Source: G965212005 sp965212005
GTDB taxonomy: Bacteria; Pseudomonadota; Gammaproteobacteria; Porifericomitales; Porifericomitaceae
Reading direction: 5' to 3'
Length of the DNA: 64,000 nt
Assembly (NCBI GenBank): GCA_965212005.1
Contig: OZ243038.1
Coordinates: 2,294,001 to 2,358,000 of the forward strand
Of this stretch, positions 45,255 through 53,784 are shown one piece after another. How positions within the stretch are numbered: the first letter of the stretch is position 1; every line of letters begins with the position of its first letter. The notes beneath the pieces are model-generated. The model had not been told where the DNA came from. It did not search any database and was given only the letters and a program-made list of their open reading frames with translations. The position numbers and the translations under genes are program-made.

Positions 45255-45334
45255 AAATCGCATTCACTCGGACAGAAAAAGCGCCGCTCGTTCCTCGCTA
45301 TACTTTTTTCTGCCGATGATGCGAGGCGTTAGGT
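45248..45334 (+). repeat. attC recombination site
   Basis: ACATAAAAATCGCATTCACT ... TTTTTTCTGCCGATGATGCG ... GGCGTTAGG. The first core is weak (CATAAAA), the last is standard. An IS3 end follows immediately. Confidence 0.7.
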
Positions 45335-45410
45335 TGACTTTCCCCCTGTTGGGTAGCCATTCAAAGAGAGACAAAAGCATCATATCACGCAGCCTCTGCC
45401 TCGAACACGG
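45335..45410 (-). mobile_element. IS3-family right-end fragment
   Basis: TTGACTTTCCCCCTGTTGGG to CTGCCTCGAACACGG matches the inverted right end of the IS407-like element (compare 11068-11150). It is cut off where the second attI-like copy starts. Confidence 0.8.
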
Positions 45411-45480
45411 AATGACAGAGTCTTTATTGATTTCATCTATTAGTTGCGATACATTCGGTCGTTAATAATGATAGTTAAGC
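45411..45480 (+). other. Second attI-like site
   Basis: AATGACAGAGTCTTTATTGA ... ATTAGTTGCGATACATTCGG ... ATGATAGTTAAGC. It has the same core as 44654-44758 and is followed four bases later by a cassette gene. No intI accompanies it. Confidence 0.65.
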
Positions 45481-45483
45481 ATC

Positions 45484-45927
45484 ATGAGAATGAACATACC
45501 TACTGAGCAAGACTGGGAGAATTACTGGGACGATCTCGATGCCAAGTGGGCCCACAAGGTTTTCGCCGGTAAGAGCAATGATGAAGTTCAAGTTGCATTT
45601 CGAAACTGCGTCATTGAAAAAATGAGCGATCTTTGGTTTATGCCAATTAAGCCATTTCAGTATTACATGTATGGCTTCAAACAATTTATCGATAAAGGTA
45701 AGTTTGATGATGAGTTTGACGCATCTGATGCGGTAAGTTGTTTTATCAATCTGGTCGCAAACGTACTCGAAGAAAAGCCGGGTTACATAAAACCTATATT
45801 AAATGACCTTATGCCAACTTTAGAGCACATATCAGAGAATCAACTTGAATATGGGGCTGACATAGATATATATGGTCATTTCCCAGTTAAGCTAGACCGC
45901 ATCAAGGCGCTGGCAGCAAATGCTTAA
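45484..45927 (+). CDS. Hypothetical cassette protein, 147 aa
   Basis: MRMNIPTEQDWENYWDDLDA ... WAHKVFAGKSNDEVQVAF, helical and acidic, no signal or membrane segment. It is about 85% identical by eye to the 46641-47078 product, so the two cassettes are a duplication. The stop lies inside the attC. The family is not recognised. Confidence 0.7.
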   Translation: MRMNIPTEQDWENYWDDLDAKWAHKVFAGKSNDEVQVAFRNCVIEKMSDLWFMPIKPFQYYMYGFKQFIDKGKFDDEFDASDAVSCFINLVANVLEEKPGYIKPILNDLMPTLEHISENQLEYGADIDIYGHFPVKLDRIKALAANA

Positions 45928-46015
45928 CAAAGCAATGAAAATCGCCACTACGTGGCTGGACCTCCATTCCGCTGCTTCGCAGCTACATTACGGCCCTTTA
46001 TTGCGGCGTTAGGGC
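45921..46015 (+). repeat. attC recombination site
   Basis: TGCTTAACAAAGCAATGAAA ... GCTGCTTCGCAGC hairpin ... TTGCGGCGTTAGGGC. Confidence 0.85.
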
Positions 46016-46024
46016 TACAGCAAA

Positions 46025-46582
46025 ATGAAATCAGTATTAGTTCTCTTCCTACTTCTGATATCGGGCCCAGCGCAGTCAGAGATATACAAGCTAGCCATTC
46101 CTACTGACACCTGTATAGAACTCTCCTGTATAGAACTCTATTGGTGGCCAGTTCTACCGAAGATAACGGGTTGGTATCATGATCGCTATAACAGCGTTCT
46201 TTTCGGAGCGAACACACAAGCGCCAGATGGATTTACCTTTAAAAATGCGGAAACTGTTATCTATGCAAAGGCAATTTTCAAGCCAAGAGTGCCAGAGCTA
46301 AAGAATATTGATGAATTTATAGCGAGTGACCATGTACGGTTTAGTACAAAATACCCAAGGCTAGTTATATCAGCTGCGGAACCAATAACTACTCTTGATG
46401 GGCAGAGCCTTACATCGTTTACTTTTTTTCCCGAGAATGAAGGAAATTGGGAGCAAGTAGCCTATGGCGAAGAAGGGGAGTATTATATCGTCTTTGCTAT
46501 TAGCTCGCGAACGAAAGATGGTTTGAACAATTCATTAAGTGACTATGAGCAATTTATTAATAGTTACCAAGAGTGGCCCTGA
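46025..46582 (+). CDS. Secreted cassette protein, 185 aa
   Basis: Signal peptide MKSVLVLFLLLISGPAQS, then a mature protein with a short internal duplication (CIELSCIELYWW). The body (YWWPVLPKITGWYHDRYNSV) resembles no family I can name. It is probably periplasmic. Bounded by attC on both sides. Confidence 0.75.
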   Translation: MKSVLVLFLLLISGPAQSEIYKLAIPTDTCIELSCIELYWWPVLPKITGWYHDRYNSVLFGANTQAPDGFTFKNAETVIYAKAIFKPRVPELKNIDEFIASDHVRFSTKYPRLVISAAEPITTLDGQSLTSFTFFPENEGNWEQVAYGEEGEYYIVFAISSRTKDGLNNSLSDYEQFINSYQEWP

Positions 46583-46637
46583 CAAACGCATGCAGTCAGA
46601 CCCGGCAAAGCTGGGCCGCTGATGCGAGGCATTAAGC
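46578..46637 (+). repeat. attC recombination site
   Basis: CCTGACAAACGCATGCAGTC ... GACCCGGC/GCTGGGCC ... GATGCGAGGCATTAAGC. A 60-base site that overlaps the upstream stop codon. Confidence 0.85.
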
Positions 46638-46640
46638 ATC

Positions 46641-47078
46641 ATGAGAATGAACATACCTACTGAGCAAGACTGGGAGAATTACTTGGACGATCTCGATGCT
46701 GAGTGGGCCCACAAGGTTTTCGCCGGTAAGAGCAATGATGAAGTTCAAGTTGAATTTCGACGAAGCTGCGTCATTGAAAGAATGGGCGATATTTTGTCTA
46801 TGCCAATTAAGCCATTTCAGTATTACATGTATGGCTTCAAACAATTTATCGATAAAGGTAAGTTTGATGATAATGAAGCATCTGATGCGGTAAATTGTTT
46901 TATCTCTCTGGTCGCAAACGTACTCGAAAAAAAGCCGGGTTACATAAAACCTATATTAAATGACCTTATGCCAACTTTAGAGCACATATCAGAGAATCAA
47001 CTTGAATATGAGGCTGCCATAGATATATATGGTCATTTCCCAGTTAAGCTAGACCGCATCAAGGAGCTGGCAGCTTAA
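46641..47078 (+). CDS. Hypothetical cassette protein, paralogue of 45484-45927
   Basis: 145 residues, MRMNIPTEQDWENYLDDLDA; it differs from its paralogue mainly in FRRSCVIERMGDILS and by small indels (KFDDNEASD versus KFDDEFDASD). No attC follows its stop, so its cassette end is lost. Confidence 0.7.
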   Translation: MRMNIPTEQDWENYLDDLDAEWAHKVFAGKSNDEVQVEFRRSCVIERMGDILSMPIKPFQYYMYGFKQFIDKGKFDDNEASDAVNCFISLVANVLEKKPGYIKPILNDLMPTLEHISENQLEYEAAIDIYGHFPVKLDRIKELAA

Positions 47079-47101
47079 ATTAATAAATTAAGGATTCATA
47101 T

Positions 47102-47290
47102 ATGAAAAGAACAACCCTTTTTACAATTTGTATGCTGTATTCTCTATTATCAATGCTCTCATACGCCAGGTGAGACGTTTCAAAATCAACAGATGAAATG
47201 ACAGGAAAACAAAGTGCTTGCGCTAGTTCACCAGTCATTTCTCCGACGGGGAAAATGGATTTGCCTTATCGCAAAATAACTGCACTCTGA
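47102..47290 (+). pseudogene. Small secreted peptide gene with in-frame TGA
   Basis: MKRTTLFTICMLYSLLSMLS-YA is a signal peptide. It is followed by AR and TGA at about 47171, then the same frame continues DVSKSTDEMTGKQSACASSP...YRKITAL to TGA near 47290. A single nonsense codon separates the signal from the mature peptide. About 90 bases without recognisable content follow before the next gene. Confidence 0.5.
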
Positions 47291-47378
47291 CTCGGTACAG
47301 TTGTCGCGGTTTTTGCTAAAATAAAAGACGGAAAAAACAGCACCAACTTACTTGCCGGTGAGCAAGGAATTATATGCC

Positions 47379-47852
47379 ATGAAAATATTTGCGTTTATTT
47401 TTACTATTATCTCTTTTTCCAGCTTTGCAAATGTTGATCTTATTAAGGTCGATAAATCAGAAAACAAAATGTATTTATTAGAAGCTGGAAAAGTAATAAA
47501 AGAATACCATGTTGCTTTTGGTGCCAACCCAAAAGGACATAAAGAACAAGAAGGTGATGAAAAAACACCTGAAGGTACTTATACGCTTGATTACAAAAAA
47601 GAAGATTCTTCTTTTTATAGGGCAATGCATATTAGTTACCCCAACCAGGCTGATTTAGAAAATGCTAAAAACAAAGGTTTTTCTGCTGGTGGCTTTATAA
47701 TGGTTCATGGTCAACGTAATTATTTAGGTTGGCTTTCAGCTATTACACAGCGTTTTAATTGGACAAATGGTTGTATTGCTTTAACTAATTCTGAGATGGA
47801 TGAATTTATATCTTTAGTTAAAGTGGGTACGGAAATAAAAATTGAGTGGTAA
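47379..47852 (+). CDS. L,D-transpeptidase (YkuD-type) cassette protein
   Basis: 157 residues. ATG 47379 was chosen because it opens a signal peptide (MKIFAFIFTIISFSSFA). The YkuD catalytic pattern is readable: EKTPEGTYTLDYK, FIMVHG (His110) and NWTNGCIALTN (Gly131-Cys132, the nucleophile). Such enzymes make or edit 3-3 cross-links or attach lipoproteins to peptidoglycan in the periplasm. It is an unusual function for an integron cassette; it could protect against wall-acting toxins (inference). Confidence 0.85.
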   Translation: MKIFAFIFTIISFSSFANVDLIKVDKSENKMYLLEAGKVIKEYHVAFGANPKGHKEQEGDEKTPEGTYTLDYKKEDSSFYRAMHISYPNQADLENAKNKGFSAGGFIMVHGQRNYLGWLSAITQRFNWTNGCIALTNSEMDEFISLVKVGTEIKIEW

Positions 47853-47856
47853 ATAG

Positions 47857-47958
47857 CCTATAACAAGCCATTTAAGCAGGACAAATAAAGCTTGGTTTTT
47901 GTCACTGCGTTCCAAATTATAACCAGGCATTTATTTGCCCCTTAATGGGGCGTTAGGC
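47857..47958 (+). repeat. attC recombination site
   Basis: GCCTATAACAAGCCATTTAA ... AACCAGGCATTTATTTGCCC ... GGGGCGTTAGGC, about 100 bases. Confidence 0.85.
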
Positions 47959-47971
47959 GAAAAGGAAGATA

Positions 47972-49096
47972 TTGGCGAGCAATAAAACAATACTAATAAT
48001 TGGCGGGACTGGTCATTTTGGCGGAAGAATTTGTCGACGGTTGTTAGGAGAACCAAACACAAATTTAGTCGTTACAAGCCGAAACATCTCAAACGCACGA
48101 CATTTCGCAAATGAACTTGGCAAAATTGATCCAAAACATAAAATCAGAGCGGATTCTCTCGATCAGTTCTCTGGCAGCTTCGAACGGGATTTAGAAAGGA
48201 TCGCACCTGATATTGTTGTTCATACAGCAGGACCATACCAAGGTCAGAACTATCGAGTGGCTGAAGCCTGTATCGCCGTCAAAAGTCATTACATTGATCT
48301 TGCTGATGGACGAGAATTTGTTGAGGGATTTAGTCAGCTTGATACACCAGCCAGGGAAGCCAATGTTCTCCTGGTATCGGGAGCGAGTACTTTGCCTGGA
48401 TTATCAAGTGCTGTAGTGCATCACTTCCGCAATGAAATTCAAACAATTAGTACAGTAAATATATCTATTGCTCCCGCACATCAAACTCCAAGAGGATGCG
48501 GTACCATCTCGTCAGTTCTCAGCTACTGTGGCAAGCCATTTAGTGTGCTCGAAAACGGAATTCAAATGACACGATATGGCTGGCAGGATCTCAGATGGCA
48601 GCAGTATCCGGAATTGGGGAAGCGTTTGTCAGCAGCATGCGACGTTCCCGATCTTTCAATGCTCCCAGTATATCTGCCTGGTATCCAAACTGTGACATTT
48701 CACGCGGCACTGGAAGCTCGATGGGAACAACTTGCGCTATGGAGCATGGGATGGCTAACCCGCTTTGGACTAGTTAGGAATTGGTCAAAACTAGTGCCAT
48801 TGTTCGCTAACATTAGCGAACAACTAATCCGTCTAGGTTCAGACAAAGGTGGCATGCATATCCGTCTTTCGGGCACTGGCAGGGATGGATTGCCGAAGGA
48901 TATAACATGGTTTCTAACGGCTGGAAATAACCACGGTCCTGAAATACCGTGCACACCCGCCATCATACTCACTAGAAAGCTGGCTCAAGAAGAAATCTCT
49001 ACGAGAGGTGCCTCGCCTTGCCTGGGACTAATCAGTCTTGAGGATTTCGACCAGGAAGTTGGGTCTCTCGAAATTTCCTGGCGAGTAGACTCGTAG
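47972..49096 (+). CDS. Saccharopine dehydrogenase-like NAD(P)-binding protein
   Basis: 374 residues from TTG 47972 (AAGGAAG six bases upstream). Rossmann motif IIGGTGHFGGRICRRLL at residues 8-24, then DIVVHTAGPYQGQNYRVAEA and YIDLADGREFV, as in saccharopine dehydrogenase-like oxidoreductases. The substrate is unknown. It shares its cassette with a DUF2269 gene 12 bases downstream. Confidence 0.8.
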   Translation: MASNKTILIIGGTGHFGGRICRRLLGEPNTNLVVTSRNISNARHFANELGKIDPKHKIRADSLDQFSGSFERDLERIAPDIVVHTAGPYQGQNYRVAEACIAVKSHYIDLADGREFVEGFSQLDTPAREANVLLVSGASTLPGLSSAVVHHFRNEIQTISTVNISIAPAHQTPRGCGTISSVLSYCGKPFSVLENGIQMTRYGWQDLRWQQYPELGKRLSAACDVPDLSMLPVYLPGIQTVTFHAALEARWEQLALWSMGWLTRFGLVRNWSKLVPLFANISEQLIRLGSDKGGMHIRLSGTGRDGLPKDITWFLTAGNNHGPEIPCTPAIILTRKLAQEEISTRGASPCLGLISLEDFDQEVGSLEISWRVDS

Positions 49097-49108
49097 TAGT
49101 ATTCTTTC

Positions 49109-49582
49109 ATGAATGGATATCTCTGGGTCAAGCTGATTCATATTCTAAGTGCTAGTTTAATACTCGGTACCGGTCTTGGGACGGCCTTTTTCATGCTTAG
49201 AGCGCACTTGAGTCAAAATGCCGAAGCCATGAAAGTTACTACTCAGTCTGTTGTCATAGCAGACTGGATTTTTACTACTCCTGCTGTTGTCATACAGCTT
49301 TTAACCGGTATCTGGCTGACATCAAAGCTAGGAATTCCGTATGGATCGGTTTGGTTTGTAAGCGTCCTGGCGCTGTTCATTTTAGTGGGTTTATGCTGGT
49401 TACCAGTCGTCTATATTCAAATACGAATTAGGGAAATTATTCGTAATGGTGGCACAATAGACGACTACCGTTTTCTTATGAAGATATGGATAGGATTAGG
49501 GATACCGGCATTTGCAAGCGTACTAATACTGATTTATTTAATGGTGAATAAACTTGGAACAAATACAATTATTTTCGCCTGA
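49109..49582 (+). CDS. DUF2269 family membrane protein
   Basis: 157 residues, MNGYLWVKLIHILSASLILG, with GTGLGTAFFMLRAHLS, IADWIFTTPAVVIQLLTGIW and two more hydrophobic segments: the DUF2269 pattern of four membrane helices with an early conserved His (HILSA). Often next to saccharopine dehydrogenase-like genes, as here. The stop is inside the attC. Confidence 0.8.
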   Translation: MNGYLWVKLIHILSASLILGTGLGTAFFMLRAHLSQNAEAMKVTTQSVVIADWIFTTPAVVIQLLTGIWLTSKLGIPYGSVWFVSVLALFILVGLCWLPVVYIQIRIREIIRNGGTIDDYRFLMKIWIGLGIPAFASVLILIYLMVNKLGTNTIIFA

Positions 49583-49637
49583 CAAACGCATGCAGTCATA
49601 CGCGGCAAAGCCACGCCGCTGATGCGAGGCGTTAGGT
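49578..49637 (+). repeat. attC recombination site
   Basis: CCTGACAAACGCATGCAGTC ... CGCGGC/GCCACGCCG ... GATGCGAGGCGTTAGGT. Almost the same as 46578-46637 outside the stem tip. Confidence 0.9.
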
Positions 49638-49654
49638 ATCAATAGCGGGGATGA

Positions 49655-50011
49655 ATGAATACTAAAAGCACTTCATGTTTTAGCCCATCAACGGGGAAAC
49701 CTCTTACGGAATACGATTCCGAAGACGAGGCATGGGAAGGAGCGAACTATGCTAATGCCCAATATGATAATGACTTGGTTCCATATCAATGCAAAACTTG
49801 CAATCTTTGGCACTTGTCCCCAAGGGACAGGCAAACTCCCAATAGGAAGTGTTATGATTGCTCTGATAGCAGTGGCAATCACAAAGCACTGTATTATTCG
49901 GAAGAAGACGCTGAGAGAAGATCAGGTATTCTAAATGAAGAACAGGGAATACAGTTGAAAGTTTATAAGTGCCCTCACAACGATGGTTGGCATTTGACAA
50001 AAAAAACCTGA
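49655..50011 (+). CDS. Small protein with zinc-ribbon-like Cys pairs
   Basis: 118 residues. YQCKTCNLWHLSP (residues 45-57) and KCYDCSD give C-x2-C pairs, and YKCPHNDGWHLTK at the end mirrors the first motif. Probably binds zinc; no enzyme motif. Typical small cassette protein. Confidence 0.65.
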   Translation: MNTKSTSCFSPSTGKPLTEYDSEDEAWEGANYANAQYDNDLVPYQCKTCNLWHLSPRDRQTPNRKCYDCSDSSGNHKALYYSEEDAERRSGILNEEQGIQLKVYKCPHNDGWHLTKKT

Positions 50012-50058
50012 CAAGGCACTCCAGCGGACGCTAACGCGCCGCTGAGTTTGAACGTTAT
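50007..50058 (+). repeat. attC recombination site (short)
   Basis: CCTGACAAGGCACTCCAGCG ... ACGCTAACGCGCCGCTGAG ... GAACGTTATT. About 52 bases, among the shortest here. Confidence 0.75.
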
Positions 50059-50093
50059 TTTTTTATGGCAATTACGAAACATGGGAGATTAGT

Positions 50094-50504
50094 ATGTCAG
50101 ACATAATCAAAGGAAAAGGAAGCTGTCTCTGTGGTGCAGTTCGATTTACTGCAAAAGATGCCAGTAAAAGTGTTGGCGCTTGCCATTGTGGCATGTGTAG
50201 GAAATGGGGCGGCGGACCATTCATGGTTGTTAATTGTGGTAACGACGTATCGTTCGAAGGAAAAGAAAATATATCAGTATTTGATACTTCGGATTGGGCC
50301 GAGCGAGGTTTTTGTAAACAATGCGGAAGTCATCTGTTTTATAGATTAAAAGAAAACAAACAACATATGGTTCCTGTTGGCCTTTTTGAAGATCAAGATA
50401 CTTTTATTTTCGATCACCAGGTATGTATAGACAAGAAACCTTCGTTTTATGGCTTCTCAAATAAAACAAACGACATGACTGAAGCCGAGATGTTTGAAAA
50501 GTAA
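50094..50504 (+). CDS. GFA/CENP-V-type zinc protein
   Basis: 136 residues with the family's cysteine set: C11 and C13 (GSCLCGAVRF), C30, C32 and C35 (GACHCGMCRKW), C74 and C77 (GFCKQCGSHLFYR). GFA-family proteins coordinate zinc through these residues; some act on glutathione adducts. GGAG-type site (GGGAG) before the ATG. The exact substrate is unknown. Confidence 0.9.
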   Translation: MSDIIKGKGSCLCGAVRFTAKDASKSVGACHCGMCRKWGGGPFMVVNCGNDVSFEGKENISVFDTSDWAERGFCKQCGSHLFYRLKENKQHMVPVGLFEDQDTFIFDHQVCIDKKPSFYGFSNKTNDMTEAEMFEK

Positions 50505-50527
50505 AGTATAGTGCATCGTAAAAAAAC

Positions 50528-50622
50528 ACGTAACAAGCGCATGCAGCCGGACCAATAAACCGCTACGCGCTTTGAAGCGACACGCAAACCCAATGCCAGG
50601 GTTTGTTAAAGAGGCGTTGAGT
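50528..50622 (+). repeat. attC recombination site
   Basis: ACGTAACAAGCGCATGCAGC ... CAATGCCAGGGTTTG ... AGAGGCGTTGAGT; the last core is GTTGAGT. Confidence 0.8.
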
Positions 50623-50634
50623 GAAAGTGGATTA

Positions 50635-50802
50635 ATGCAAGCATATGAGGATCGTCCAGCCTATCAACGTAATGACTATATCGGCTGGATTAATCGAGCG
50701 AAGCGGTAAGACACCAAAGAAAAACATCTTCGCCAAATGTTAGCAGAACTAGAGGTCGGCGGTGTATACATGAGAATGAAGCATACGCCTTCAAAGAAAT
50801 AA
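50635..50802 (+). pseudogene. YdeI/OmpD-associated-type small protein with in-frame TAA
   Basis: MQAYEDRPAYQRNDYIGWIN then RAKR, a TAA at 50707-50709, and the same frame continues DTKEKHLRQMLAELEVGGVY to TAA 50802. This matches the short YdeI/OmpD-associated pattern (PxYQRNDYxGWI..AK...TR..RL.QML.EL..G..Y). One nonsense codon, probably CAA to TAA, disables it. Confidence 0.65.
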
Positions 50803-50830
50803 TGTGTGGCGAAGGAACGTGCGCGACATC

Positions 50831-50893
50831 GCCTAACTAGGGGCTCAAGGGGACGTGCGAAAAATCCGTGCGCCCCTTAGCCAGGCGTTAAGA
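50831..50893 (+). repeat. attC recombination site
   Basis: GCCTAACTAGGGGCTCAAGG ... GCGAAAAATCCGTGC ... CCAGGCGTTAAGAT. Confidence 0.85.
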
Positions 50894-51108
50894 TTCAAAG
50901 GGCCGCGTTATGAAATCTCCCATAAAAGCCAAACCTCTCCGCAATCCCGGGCAGTCGCTCGAGAAGAAACTTGATGATGCCTTGTATGACGGCGTGTTCA
51001 CGTATTTTCTGCTCGCATTGTTCATGGTGTTATTGGCAGGCCTCGAATGGTGGCGCTGGTACAAAGCGATGTTGCCAAATCCAATAGTTTTTTCAGGCGT
51101 TGCGTTTG

Positions 51109-51116
51109 TCGTAGTG
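51109..51116. repeat. 8-bp target duplication of the IS256 composite (partner 52783-52790)
   Basis: TCGTAGTG precedes the left end of the full element and follows the right end of the partial second copy, not the end of the full copy at 52417. Confidence 0.9.
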
Positions 51117-52417
51117 GGGACTGTAAAAAAGTTTGTGTAAATGGCATTGTGAATTCTGGAGGACTAACCAATGCCAATATCAGACAAATTGATCGACCAG
51201 CTACTGGAAGGAAACACATCACCGGAAGATATTTTGGGTGAGGATGGCTTGCTCAGGCGGCTCACCAAACGCGTGGCGGAACGCGTCCTTGAAGCGGAGA
51301 TGGAACAACATCTCGGCTATTCAAAACATGACGTGACGGGCAATAACACCGGCAACTCTCGCAACGGCAAAAGCGGCAAAACTGTACGCAGTGTCCACGG
51401 AGAGATCGATCTGCAAGTCCCCCGTGACCGCAATGGCCAGTTTGCCCCGCAACTGGTCAAAAAGGGCGAAAGGCAGCTCAACGGCTTCGATGAGCGTATT
51501 ATCTCCCTGTATGCCAAGGGTATGACCACCCGGGATATCCAAGCCCATTTTATGGAGGTTTATGGCGTTGAGGTGTCAGCCAGTTTTATCTCCCAGGTCA
51601 CCAATGGGGTGATGGAGGAGGTCAAGGCCTGGCAGAACCGCCCGCTGGACAGCGTTTATCCCATTGTCTATCTGGATGCCCTGGTGGTTCGCAGCCGTTC
51701 TTCGGGTGGGGTAGAGAATAAATCGGTTTACCTGGCGCTGGGCATCAACCGGGAGGGGGAGAAAGAGCTGCTGGGCTTGTGGCTGGCGCAGACCGAGGGC
51801 GCCCGGTTCTGGCTATCGGTCATGACCGAGCTGAAGAACCGCGGGGTACAGGATATCCTGCTTGCCTGTAGCGATGGTTTGAAGGGCTTTGCGCAAGCCA
51901 TAGAGGCCGTTTACCCGCAAACCCGGGTGCAACTGTGTATCGTACATCAGGTTCGCCATTCTCTGCGCTATGTGAGCTGGAAACAGCGCAAAGCGGTTGC
52001 CGCTGACTTGAGGCGTATTTACAGTGCATCCACCCTCACGGAAGCGGAGCAAGCCCTGGCGGCTTTTGCCGAGCGCTGGGACCAGGAACATCCGGACATC
52101 AGCCAATCCTGGCGTAACAACTGGGAGCGCCTGAGCGTGTTCTTCGATTATCCGCCACAGATCCGCAAGGTAATCTACACCACCAATGCCATAGAATCGC
52201 TGAATGCCTCGCTGCGCAAGGTAACCCGAACGAGGCGCTCATTCCCGAACGATGAATCGGTGATGAAAGTATTATACTTGGCCTTGCATGAAATCACGCG
52301 GAAGTGGACCATGCCGATCCGGGATTGGAAACAGGCGATGAGCCAGTTTATGATCTTGTTCGGTGAGCGAGCTTCACTGTGATAACCCGCCATTTACACA
52401 GTAAATTTTACAGTCCC
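51117..52417 (+). mobile_element. IS256-family insertion sequence, copy C
   Basis: Complete ends GGGACTGTAAAAAAGTTTGT ... TAAATTTTACAGTCCC. It is directly followed by a 365-base second copy of its own right end. Confidence 0.95.
51171..52382 (+). CDS. IS256-family transposase, 403 aa
   Basis: Intact, MPISDKLIDQLLEGNT to GERASL, with YLDALVVR, ACSDGLKGFAQ and TNAIESLN. It differs from the 40.7 kb copy at only a few positions (ACSDG/ACTDG, HPDISQ/HPGISQ). Confidence 0.95.
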   Translation: MPISDKLIDQLLEGNTSPEDILGEDGLLRRLTKRVAERVLEAEMEQHLGYSKHDVTGNNTGNSRNGKSGKTVRSVHGEIDLQVPRDRNGQFAPQLVKKGERQLNGFDERIISLYAKGMTTRDIQAHFMEVYGVEVSASFISQVTNGVMEEVKAWQNRPLDSVYPIVYLDALVVRSRSSGGVENKSVYLALGINREGEKELLGLWLAQTEGARFWLSVMTELKNRGVQDILLACSDGLKGFAQAIEAVYPQTRVQLCIVHQVRHSLRYVSWKQRKAVAADLRRIYSASTLTEAEQALAAFAERWDQEHPDISQSWRNNWERLSVFFDYPPQIRKVIYTTNAIESLNASLRKVTRTRRSFPNDESVMKVLYLALHEITRKWTMPIRDWKQAMSQFMILFGERASL

Positions 52418-52782
52418 GCCCTGGCAGCTTTTGCCGAGCGCTGGGACCAGGAACATCCGGGCATCAGCCAATCCTGGCGTAACAATTGGGAGCGCCTGAG
52501 CGTGTTCTTCGATTATCCGCCACAGATCCGCAAGGTCATCTACACCACCAATGCCATAGAATCGCTGAATGCCTCGCTGCGCAAGGTAACCCGAACGAGG
52601 CGCTCATTCCCGAACGATGAATCGGTGATGAAAGTATTATACTTGGCCTTGCATGAAATCACGCGGAAGTGGACCATGCCGATCCGGGATTGGAAACAGG
52701 CGATGAGCCAGTTTATGATCTTGTTCGGTGAGCGAGCTTCACTGTGATAACCCGCCATTTACACAGTAAATTTTACAGTCCC
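52418..52782 (+). mobile_element. Partial tandem copy of the IS256 right end
   Basis: From GCCCTGGCAGCTTTTGCCGA through the last ~105 codons of the transposase to TTTTACAGTCCC. It is in direct orientation and abuts the complete copy. Confidence 0.95.
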
Positions 52783-53350
52783 TCGTAGTGCTTTACTCTG
52801 TATGGAAAATACGAGGGTCACGCCAAAATATCCGGCAGTTGAAGCTCGGGATTCAAGGCGAAAAGGCTGTTGGGCAGTTCCTCGATGACCTTCGCGAGGA
52901 CGGGGCGAAGGTCTTCCACGACATTCCCGGTGGGAACTTCAATCTTGACCACGTGGTCATCAGCCGATTCGGCGTCTTCGTCATTGAAACAAAAACCCTA
53001 TCTAAGCCAGATCGTGGTGAGGCCAAGCTAATCTATGACGGCAAAACAGTTTTAAAGCACGGACTTGAACCTGAGCGAAACCCAATCGTTCAGGTTAGAG
53101 CAGCTGCCAAGTGGCTGCGTGAACTGCTCAAGGAATCTACCGGCCGCAGCTTCCCCATGCAGGCCGTTGTCGTTTACCCTGGTTGGTATATTGAGCGCAC
53201 TGCGGAGGGAAAAGCGAGCGATGTCTGGGTATTAGAGCCTAAAGCATTGCCTGCATTTATCAGCAATAGTCGCAGAACCGTAAGTCCGGAGGACGTTAAT
53301 CTATGCGCGTTTCACTTAAAGCGCTTCGTAAGAGCATCGGAAAGTTGACT

Positions 53351-53427
53351 CCTGACAAGGGGCTGAAGTCGGACATTTTTTCCGTTCCTTCGTCACTCCC
53401 AAAATGCCGCTTAGCTCGGCATTATGT
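53351..53427 (+). repeat. attC recombination site
   Basis: CCTGACAAGGGGCTGAAGTC ... AAAATGCCGCTTAGCTCGGC ... CATTATGT. Overlaps the region just after the NERD gene stop. Confidence 0.7.
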
Positions 53428-53431
53428 AGTC

Positions 53432-53779
53432 TTGGAAACAATATTTAGGGGGACAAAAATATTTAAAAAAGCACTTGTGATAAGTTTTGTCGTAATTGCT
53501 CTTGCAGCTTGCGGCAACAGTCCTGGGCCATTGGAGGGAACCTGGAAAATGACAGCCCCTGGGCAATCTGGCTTTCTTATCCCTATGACCGTGACATTTA
53601 GAAACGGAGAGACGGAAGCTCTGGGCATAATTGAGAAAGTGAGCTACAAAGTTGATGGCGCTGATGTCTTGGTGACCTACGAAGAAGGAATGGCAAAGGG
53701 AATAACAATACGCTACACGATAATAGGACCAAACAGCATTAGAACAGAACTTGGCACTCTCACTCGTGTAAAACGGTGA
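53432..53779 (+). CDS. Small lipoprotein (cassette), start codon uncertain
   Basis: The lipoprotein signal reads IFKKALVISFVVIALAAC, with LAAC as lipobox, then a mature domain of about 95 residues (LEGTWKMTAPGQSG, VTFRNGETEALGIIEK). AGGGGG lies seven bases before an ATA (53459) exactly where an ATG is expected. The only standard in-frame starts are TTG 53432, given here, and GTG 53477 inside the signal. It may be mis-started or disabled. Confidence 0.6.
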   Translation: METIFRGTKIFKKALVISFVVIALAACGNSPGPLEGTWKMTAPGQSGFLIPMTVTFRNGETEALGIIEKVSYKVDGADVLVTYEEGMAKGITIRYTIIGPNSIRTELGTLTRVKR

Positions 53780-53784
53780 CGCCA

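Larger units (their letters stand above)
50910..53348 (+). pseudogene. Membrane-anchored NERD-domain protein split by IS256
   Basis: The N-terminal 69 codons (50910-51116: two hydrophobic segments, FTYFLLALFMVLLAGLEWW and VFSGVAFVVV) are separated from the rest (52791-53348) by the IS256 composite. Deleting the insert and one TCGTAGTG restores one frame of about 255 codons. The C-terminal part is a NERD domain: GIQGEKAVGQFLDDL, GNFNLDHVVISRFGVFVIET, KTLSKP. NERD proteins are linked to DNA processing and phage defence. The downstream part is open from GTG 52788. Confidence 0.85.

Noticed and set aside
40662..52782. Composite transposon formed by IS256 copies B and C
   Set aside because: Each copy has its own 8-bp target duplication, so each inserted independently.
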